The notes below the pieces were generated by a model that saw only the letters and a list, made by a program, of their open reading frames with translations, searched no databases and had not been told where the DNA came from. The translations under genes and the position numbers were made by a program. 64,000 nt of DNA from positions 434,001-498,000 of the forward strand of contig NW_026570281.1 in NCBI RefSeq assembly GCF_019649055.1, in the 5' to 3' direction. The stretch comes from Paramacrobiotus metropolitanus. Taxonomy: Eukaryota > Tardigrada > Eutardigrada > Parachela > Macrobiotidae. This document shows positions 55,994 to 64,000 of the stretch, piece by piece; position 1 is the first letter of the stretch; every line of letters starts with the position of its first letter.

Positions 55994-57633
55994 AATGTAC
56001 GCATTCACGTACGTACATCTTCGTAGCCAGAAACGAAGAGCAGTGATCGAACAACCGGATATGCAAAATTACGATACCATAATTTGTTTTGCAAAGAAAT
56101 GCCGTCTGCGTGAGCTTAGTTAGCGCCTTTTCGACGGCCCCTAGCTTAATTTTCACTTAAAAGGAAGTGCGTAAGAACATAACACTAAATTCGTGTAAAT
56201 GTTAGATATTTTAAAAATAATTTTGAAATTTGAAAAAACTTGTATTACTCTACTTCAATGTAAAAACGATCTTCATACTTACAAAGTAAGTGTGTCTACT
56301 TACAATGAATCTTGCCGCTACACCCGCTTGTTGTTCAGCTGTACCAGTGATATATGCAATCGCAATGCCTGGGGCCGTGGGATGGCAACCCTTCGTGTTT
56401 CACCAACACCACAACGACCGCGACTTAAAGATCGCTCTAGATCTGCTGCCACATGAACAAGCTCCCAAACCACTTGAAAGTGCACATGCAACGTCAGCTG
56501 TAGTCGCGACGCTCTTCAACCGGCACAGCGATTTTTGACATTGTTGGTGACCGCCCCTAGTGCGTGATTATACCAAGTGTAAATTGAGGAAAAAATAACA
56601 ACGGACGTGTCCTGACAACTGTGAATGACCCTACATACATACTATTTTTTTGGTCATTAAATGACCAAAAATGCGCGCTTGGTATGCGCTTCGAATCAGC
56701 AATCTCGCGCACATCGAAGTATGCATGACAACTGACAAGGCCTCCTTTACGATGGAATTTGCGTGGGATAACGTTGGAGGCCGTCAAAAAAAACATCAGT
56801 AATTCATGTGCATCTTCGCAGCTGCACAAAATAGAAGCACAGGAGCTTTTGGATCACATCAGGGCACCACGGACACGCGGAGGCAGAAAAAGCCATCGGC
56901 GATATTGGTGGTCACTTAGACCGCGTCCACAAGAAGATGGAGTACTGCAGCATCAACTAATCACGAACGAACTACAGTATCGGCTAGTCACAGAACTCTT
57001 ACGGCTAGTTGACCCGGCAGGTGAAGCTCAGTCTTGGCCGTTTGTCTACTTACAACTACAGGCGACGCTCACGCCATTCCTCTCCTCCTCACTGGTTAGA
57101 AGGGAAGCCGGCATCCCCGGTTGAACAACAAGATGGTGGTGGATGGCCAGGCGGGGGAAGGTGGGTTTCAGGTCGCACTCCGGAGACGGCGTCATGCAGG
57201 CCATGTAAGGTCGAAGACTTCTGCTATGTGCCGCGAAATACCGTCAGTTTCTAAGGGTATAACCCGAAGTCGACGAAGGAACGCATTATGGCCAGACTGG
57301 CAAGTTAATATCGACACTATATACAGAAATATACGTTGGAAAACAAGGACAACCAAGAGCTGTTATCTTCCTGCCCCACAGTGCTCAATCAGCGGACACA
57401 TCGTGAAAATGTTTTTGATGGAAATAATTATATGAGTACCAAAAGTGCAATTCTCTGAGAAATTCATCGCTAGTACTCTGAATTCTGAAATTGTGATAAA
57501 AGTTGATAGCTACCGACTATCGTTCAGATTTGTGTAATGTGTAGCTGGAAATGCGCTGTCCCAGGTTTAGCATGCTTTTTACATCAGCACTTTATTTCTG
57601 CTTTTAATTTCTATATTTATAATATTATAATTT

Positions 57634-57671
57634 ACAAGAGTCATCTTCGGCTTCGCCTCAGATGCTCTTGT
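57634..57671. repeat. 15-bp hairpin with TTC loop
   Basis: ACAAGAG pairs with CTCTTGT, CATCT with AGATG and GGC with GCC around a TTC loop, interrupted only by a bulged T and a small internal mismatch. The surroundings are AT-rich. It has no poly(T) and no adjacent ORF that I accept. Confidence 0.75.
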
Positions 57672-58822
57672 GGTCTACCGTCATCTCCTTGAAAAATAAT
57701 TCTTGTTCATTTATTTTTGAAGCTTGGTTTTTGTGTGTTTTTACATTGTATGAATATATGATTGTATGACTGTTCATTGCTTCAGTTAGCTTGAACTAAT
57801 CAGGAAACATCATTATATAGCTGTTTGGTTCATTTTATGTGAAGCAAAATGCTTAGTAACACGACTAATAATCGGAGAGCGGTCAGCGGTGCTAAGTTTC
57901 TAATAATTCTGCTTCGCTACTTCTTAATAACTGGTACAGTACGTGGAAACCAATTTTGATCGAGGACAATAATATCCTTTGTTCAGTAACCAGTAGGCTT
58001 GATCGGTAGATACAGTAGTGTGAATTTTTGGATAATTCCATTTATTCAGTCGGCAGCAAGGAGTGTGTAGTGATAACGAGCAACAGAGATTACGTTGTCC
58101 TAATCCCCGAACATTAGTAACCGCAATGGCGGGTCCGTGATTTCCGTTTACGCAGCAGCTCTGATTAATGGTCCCTAAACACTGGTATGACCTTTGGGTT
58201 GGCTCTTTCTGAATTTCGATTGTTTCCGGATAACTGTTTCCAAAAAAGTTTTTGACAGAGATTTTAAGCATCTAATGGCGTTTGCATTTAAGTACACGGG
58301 ATGTCATTCTAGGTAGTTACACGGGATACCCGGTTCTAGGTAGTTAAAAATTTTTGTTTATTGGCAGTGACCACCGACAAAACAAAAACTGGCCCTCGCG
58401 GTCACACTGTTTGTGGTGGTAAGGCCGGTGGTAAATTGAGGATCTCGGACCATGGCGACCAATCCTTTTATTGGGTTGGTCGGCGGATAGACATGGCATC
58501 TTCTGCACAGTTCTGTTCGTTTGACAGCTGGAGCATTTGCGTTCTGCTAGACAATTGAATGATAACTGTTCTGCTCTTATCTGCTCTAAGCCAGTAACGC
58601 TAAGATAATATCCTTTCCCTAAAACTTCAGCTTCCGTTCACTCTACAGGCCTGATCGACGGTCAGTATGTTTCCTGTAACTCATGATCAGTAGATCCGGT
58701 TAGTGAATAGTGTAACCTTTGTGCGGTTCTGTTCATTCGACAGCTCAAGAACTTTGTTAAGATCGAACAGTGGGTACTGGGCAAGGGTTCCGTTGGATTC
58801 CTTTCTCATATGCCGGTCTGGT

Positions 58823-58856
58823 CCGTGAGTTTTTCGTTGTATAGGAAAACTCACGG
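58823..58856. repeat. 11-bp perfect hairpin with 12-base loop
   Basis: CCGTGAGTTTT (58823-58833) pairs with AAAACTCACGG (58846-58856). No terminal TA or target duplication is evident, and the loop is not conserved anywhere else in the window. Confidence 0.75.
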
Positions 58857-61183
58857 TCAGTAAACTTTCGTTGCAAACTATGGTTAGACACTGCCTGTTT
58901 TCTCACTACCACCGAGTGGACGAAGTGCGATTTTGCCTCTACGTAATATGTAAAGGAACTATGCAGGTAAATAGGAATAGTCTCAAATATCCCAAATTTG
59001 CATGAACACGCGTGAGTATAGTATGAGTATTAAGATTCGTTTTACACCGAGATTACTTTTTTGGTACTTAACTTAATTTTAAATTTTATGGTTATTGCAG
59101 ATTTAAGTGTTTTGTAATGCACAGAGAACAATGTATGAGTACGTGGAAAAGCTAAAACGTTCCAGTGCAAAAGCGCTTTCCGGTTCCGAAAACCAGAAGA
59201 AAATTTCTTCGCTTTAGAGCATTTTGTTGCAACGGGACAAAGTTGAAAAATTTTTCGAAGTTTAATTGGAAGTACAGTTTTTATATTTCACTTTATACTC
59301 TGCATTTGAATATTAGCTGCTCCACGCAACAGTGTTTTATGTAAAAGGTCTTTCAAGGTCACCTTGAACTGATGCCTGTACCGGTACCGGCATCCGAGCG
59401 ATGGTCCAGGGCAGATCTTTTGAAAACAAAATGCATGTGGGACCCTTTTGGGACATGCTGAGTTTAATGGTGAAATCGGTTTTTTAATTTACTTAGCGGT
59501 TTTTTCAAGCCAAGTTCCACGGGGCGGCCGATCATAATATAGATCTATTTCCTTGATATTTTCTTGATAATATTATTCTGTGCAAGTACAGTAGTATCTG
59601 TGCACCAACAAGAATTCTGAAACCTGCAAAAGCAACCACTGCGTGTGCGTACATGTATGTATAAAGTGTCAGTGTGTCACATGGTGTGCAGCGGGCACAA
59701 CAGCTCGATGATGGTGTGGTCGCGGAGAAAGTCCGATCAAACAAACGAAAGACTAGAGATGCGCTCATCTGGCAACAGCGGCGCAGCGATGAGATAATTC
59801 TTTTTACGTATGCCTGTACGATCGATATTTGCGCAGTCCAGTAGCAAGTTTAGCAACTGACAATCGAATGCCCACAACAGAGGGGAATATGGGGAATAGG
59901 TGAGCGTCATGTTGGCTCAGGTCATCAGTTGTTAATTTTTTTTCTTTGTACTGGCCCAGCACAAGACCACCATCGTCTGTGTTCCCAGCTTCCTGGTACA
60001 GGTATGTCAAACACATAGTAAATTAACTATGTAGCAACTGCTGTCCTCGCCGCTTATGCGCCAGAAATGCGCGCCGACTGCAAAGCGCAGTCCACCAAAA
60101 ACTAATGCGCAGCAAACATAATGCACACAATCCAAATTATCCAATCATGCAATCGCCATGGGGAAGACCTATTTACCAAGAAATTTGCGCACAAACTGGT
60201 AGACAGGTCACACGCTGCTGCGCACCCTTTCGCAGAAATTCGGTCGATGGCGGCGATTCACACCAAACGGCTCTTGAGATGCCAGAGCTACAAATGTGGA
60301 AACTCCAGAGTTTCAGATAGTGTTTCACGCCAGAACGTCCGTCTGTCGTTACTGGTTACCAGGAGCGTGTATGTTACGGGACGTCGTATGATGCTTTCCA
60401 GGCCATCCATTGCCAGTGTGACCGCTATGACGGCATCGAGAGCACTTGGCTCTTGGGCGTGATGAGCAGTCGGTGCTCATCAACTACAACACGCCGGAAG
60501 TAATCAAGCGCCAAACATATTGTACTCTGAACGCACTCTAAGGGTATCTAGAAAAGAAGTTAATCGGTATGAGGTTTCTGTGATCTTTTGCTCTCTGCTC
60601 TCTTGCATCAGGAAAAACGGTGCTGAACTGCAATGAGCGCTTTTAGTAAGAATAAATGACAATAAATTTGTCTTGCCGTTAATCAGTATTGCATGCCAGA
60701 CCACTGCAGTGGATGCGCGCCAGGGTCAGGTGTCGGCATAGCTGGACGAATGTACCGTCATATTGTGCACGTATTCCTCTAAAGACAGTTATAACGTAAA
60801 TCACCTTTAATATTATAAATGGTGTTATGACATCTTAGCAACCGCCTTTGCCGGACTATTTATGAAGACCTAAAATCTACCGTCGGCAACTTTGTGCCGG
60901 CCTCTGATTATACTCGTAAGAAGCAGCAGGCCGTGAGTCCGACATGCGAACTGCAGGATGCAAAACACAGTTGTACAGATACATGCGCAACTGCACATCA
61001 GAAATGGAATTTTCTTATAACGAAGCAGATTCATATGATGCTCATAATGTGCACAAACTAAAGCATTAAGAAATATACAGTAAAGTTGGTTATTCAAAGT
61101 AAAAACTTTAAGAATGCAATGTTGATTATCGTGAATTGAAAGGAAAAACAAGTACGGTTAACGAAGACTTCGGGTTAGGCCTG

Positions 61184-63645
61184 CTATTTTTTCCGTGAAG
61201 TAAGGTCCCGTCCACGAATAGTCTTCGCGGCTGACGTCATGTTGCGTCTGTATTCCAGCCGATTTTCAATCAACACTGCTCGCATCAGCCCTATTCGCGC
61301 ATTGCAATTTTATCGTCAGCGCCTGTTAATCGTACTGCGAAGGCCGTTTACTTACCTTCCACAACTAAATTAACAGCGTAATACTCATCCAGCCTCCGGC
61401 TGATACTCTCCGTCAACCAAGGTAGAAAGTCGCTGTCCATTTCTGCATACCAGACAGAAGCTCTTATTTGGCCATGGGAAACCAAAAGATTACTGCGGTT
61501 GATCTCACCTTTGCGCATGGGATGCGTGAAAAACCCTCTCTGTCGCAGGCGCACAAAGACATTGGGCACGAGCGCCTCCAGGAACATCCGGGCAAAGGCC
61601 CGCAAGCTTTCCTGCTCGACCTGCTCCGCTTCTTCTTCACTGATTATTGCCGTCTCTAACAACCGCGTTTTCTATCCAGCAAAAAAACGTGCATTCGACT
61701 GTTTAAATGAAGAACGTGACATTCAGTGACCTTTTCAACGTCCGCTCGCTGGGCCTGCCCTTGTAGCCGTTGGCGTTCGACACGTCGCCAGTTGCGTTGT
61801 TCTTGCCGATCGTAATCCTCTTCTTTCGCGAATAAAACATTTTCCTCTTGATACACCTCCAACAAACTCTAAAAAATTCACACACTTTACAAGAATCCAG
61901 TTTGGAAGAGAGCCAGGGCCGTGTGCCGGAGCGACCGACCTCTTCAAGCGCCTGTCCGATGAGTATTTCCAGCAGTGGCTTCACCTCGACATCGAAGCGG
62001 AAGAGCTCACCTAGCGGAATATCCGTGCTGACTTCCGCACTGGATGTGGCTTGAGTCAGTTCAGGCGTAAGAGGACAGATGCGCCGGCGCTCCTCTTCAT
62101 GAAGGATGTCGTCATCTAACGGGCGGTCTAGCGGCTCCAGCAGCACATTCGGCCCGTTATCACCCGCTCCAACACCGACCGCTTTTACCTTCCCCCATTT
62201 TTTTAGCTGGACGTTCAAGTGACCTTTGCGGTCAGTGGTGCGACCGGTGAACTTTCTTCCCAGTCTCAGTGACGACGTCGTTTGTGGATTCTTCGACAAG
62301 GCCATCTACAGATAAGAGAGCTCTTAATTTTGGAGAGGTAGTAATCATGTATTTACAGAGTACGTTGGTAACTGCCCTTATTAATGAATGAAAGTACAGT
62401 ACATATGTAACTGAATAGTTAGCTGGGCATGGCTGCTAGTCATAATAAGTGCGAAAACTACAAGGATTAGAGGACCAAATAGCAAATTAATGAACTTGCG
62501 TTCATACAATAGGATAGTACATGCCTCGGCTCTGGAGGTGTCCTCGATGAGAGCGCCCTTCTTATACAAATCCGTTGTAATTCCCCGCCATACCCTCGGA
62601 TCGGCCATAATGTTGATGTAATCCCGACGATCGTCTTTCCTACATAATCACTACGAGTATTGTAGACGTACTGCATTACCTATTGCACTACTAGCTACAC
62701 AATACACGTCTCAAAAGTGTGCATGCATTATATTATGAAGCACGAGTATTAGGTAACATACAGGGGGAATGCGGTGTCGCATCATCCACCTTCGTGTATA
62801 ATACCATTCCAGTTACCCGCCCAGAGTTTTACGTCATAGCAGCACCCAGCGTTTATGCAACCATGTGGTAATAACTAGTGGTGGTTTGAAACCACATCAT
62901 TTCAACACAAAATTTAGTGGCAAATACTGTCTGTATTTGCCACTAAATTTTGTGTTGAAACTTGAAACGTAAAAATAAATGGGAGTACTTCCTACAGGAA
63001 GAACGTACGCATTATACAATACACCGGACTATATTTTGCGTAACCCTCTTTTCTATGGGATATGTGGAATCCACACATCGATTCCATTTCCAGTGGTACG
63101 TACCATTTTCAAGTGGTACTGGAAATGGATAACAGTTCTCAGTGGCTATTGCTCGCGCTCGGTGCAATGATGTGGTTTCAAACCACCACTAGTTATTACC
63201 ACATGGTTGTTAACGATAAGTAAAACAAGCACCGTGATACGATGACCCGCGCGGTTAAACGGTTTTTTATTACCAACACACTTATAATAGGTATTGTTGC
63301 AAGTTTGCAACAGGTTTTAAATCTTATCGTATTGTCCTCGAAATATTAGACAAAGAAGATCTTAAACATTTCTGTAAGCCTCAAAACGTAATAATTGTTA
63401 TATTATTTCAAATTAGCCACGATGCTATGTTATAATTATCAGTTTATCATTGTAGTATCCAGCTATAGGTGCAGCATTTCGCAAGTACATTGCAGCTCGT
63501 CCTGGCAGAAGCTCTGCATGAGTAGTCATATAGTTGGAACCTTACCATACTTTCTCTGCGGATCGGAATTTCTCTCCACCGTGCCCGGCATCGGAATGCC
63601 TCGGGTCGGTGGTTGGCGCTGAAGTTGTCGTTGGGAAGAAGCCAT
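61184..63645 (-). CDS. RSPH3: Radial spoke head protein 3
   Basis: RSPH3 anchors the radial spoke to the doublet microtubules of motile axonemes and acts as an A-kinase anchor. Exons from the 5' end are 63546-63645, 62525-62634, 61940-62305, 61731-61868, 61509-61671, 61356-61442 and 61184-61278, giving 352 residues, shorter than vertebrate forms. Diagnostic blocks are DYINIMADPRVWRG, GELFRFDVEVKPLLEILIG, a charged coiled coil after SLLEV, and LRAFARMFLEALVPNVF followed by FLPWLTESI. Exon 2 ends at GAG followed by gcatgt, which requires a GC-AG intron to keep phase. The final exon uses a weak acceptor but matches the family end. With GAS8 it points to motile axonemes. Intron 1 carries a foldback element. 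Confidence 0.9.
62858..63209. mobile_element. Foldback-type element with 43-bp perfect inverted ends and a nested inverted repeat
   Basis: The outer arms (62858-62900 and 63167-63209) are perfect 43-base inverted copies beginning CAACCATGTGGTAATAACTA. Just inside the left arm sits a second palindrome, 62900-62927 against 62933-62960, 28 bases per arm with a five-base loop and starting TTTCAACACAAAATTTAG. A third, imperfect inverted pair around CCATTTCCAGT and ACTGGAAATGG lies in the interior. I find no target duplication and no transposase. The arms have no mismatch, so the element is young or kept uniform. It lies wholly within RSPH3 intron 1. Confidence 0.85.
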
Positions 63646-64000
63646 GCTTCCACAGACGGCCGGCGTTCTCCTCTTAACTTAACAATAACACTGGGAGCAA
63701 CTTAATTATCATCAGCTTCAGCACACAAGTACGGTTTATTATTATAATATTCCCCGCACAGGTTTGTAATCATACAGCATAATAGCATTTACATATCATT
63801 CACCTAGCGTGACTGCAACTGCAACCAGCATTGCACGTACATAAGTTTTTCGTACAACTTGTTTTCTTAAGAAAAGCAGCACCACCATTCTTTAAAATAG
63901 AGTGGCATCTAACAAGGAAATTTATGTTATGTTTGATCCGTTGTTTCGTCTCCAAGTCTTAATATGTTACTAATGCATCCCAGCTTTTACATCGCGTTAA
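63646..64000. other. Upstream region of RSPH3
   Basis: This holds the RSPH3 promoter and 5' UTR on the minus strand. It is AT-rich, and no exon or repeat is visible before the window ends. Confidence 0.4.

Larger units (their letters stand above)
55994..61183. other. 5-kb region without a confident gene
   Basis: Several ORFs of 60-121 codons occur, the longest at 56759-57124 without an ATG start, and none resembles a known family. Two near-perfect hairpins at 57634 and 58823 are listed separately. A degenerate direct repeat, GTTCTGTTCGTTTGACAGCT near 58509 and GTTCTGTTCATTCGACAGCT near 58725, is present. The right end holds the RSPH3 3' UTR. Confidence 0.45.

Noticed and set aside
56759..57124. 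121-codon plus-strand ORF, possible gene
   Set aside because: It has no ATG start, no family resemblance and no convincing partner exons, although a cttcgcag acceptor precedes part of it.

Overview
This is eukaryotic, animal DNA. Nearly every gene is cut into short exons with GT-AG introns of roughly 50 to 1000 bases, and exons are clearly more GC-rich than introns and spacers. The gene set (an angiotensin-converting-enzyme-like peptidase, a one-domain chitin-binding cuticle protein, an EB-module cysteine-rich protein, a Zic/odd-paired factor, two flagellar-axoneme genes) fits an ecdysozoan and most likely a panarthropod. A tardigrade is my best guess, but the sequence alone does not prove it. 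Nematodes are unlikely because they lack motile axonemes and the genes for radial spokes and the dynein regulatory complex.

Layout. 1-29 kb is gene-dense: the 3' part of an ACE-like peptidase (+), TRAPPC9 (-), TGS1 (+), GAS8/DRC4 (-), a four-helix membrane protein with a PPxY motif (-), a CPAP1-type chitin-binding protein (-), COPA (-) and EMC3 (+). TRAPPC9/TGS1 and COPA/EMC3 are head-to-head pairs that probably share promoters. 29-35 kb holds a GPI-type Ly6/uPAR protein, a secreted EB-module protein and an unrecognised gene, all on the minus strand. 35-61 kb is almost empty of genes except for a two-exon Zic gene (38.7-43.3 kb), so it looks like the regulatory landscape of a developmental gene. 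Three inverted-repeat mobile-element remnants lie at 54.9, 55.7 and 62.9 kb. RSPH3 (-) ends the window.

Most of the conserved genes act in basic membrane and RNA biology: TRAPPC9 in TRAPPII tethering, COPA in COPI coats, EMC3 in ER membrane insertion, TGS1 in cap hypermethylation. GAS8 and RSPH3 build motile axonemes, presumably for sperm.

The most striking finding is a pair of paralogous, structurally covarying box H/ACA snoRNAs in the last two introns of TGS1. They share identical guide pockets, a hinge box and an ACA box at the expected 13-14 nt spacing. Their host encodes the enzyme that trimethylates caps of snRNAs and some snoRNAs.

Exon models were derived by hand from splice consensus, reading-frame continuity and remembered family sequences. 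For TRAPPC9, TGS1, GAS8, COPA, EMC3, Zic, RSPH3 and the smaller genes, the summed exon lengths are multiples of three with an intact frame.
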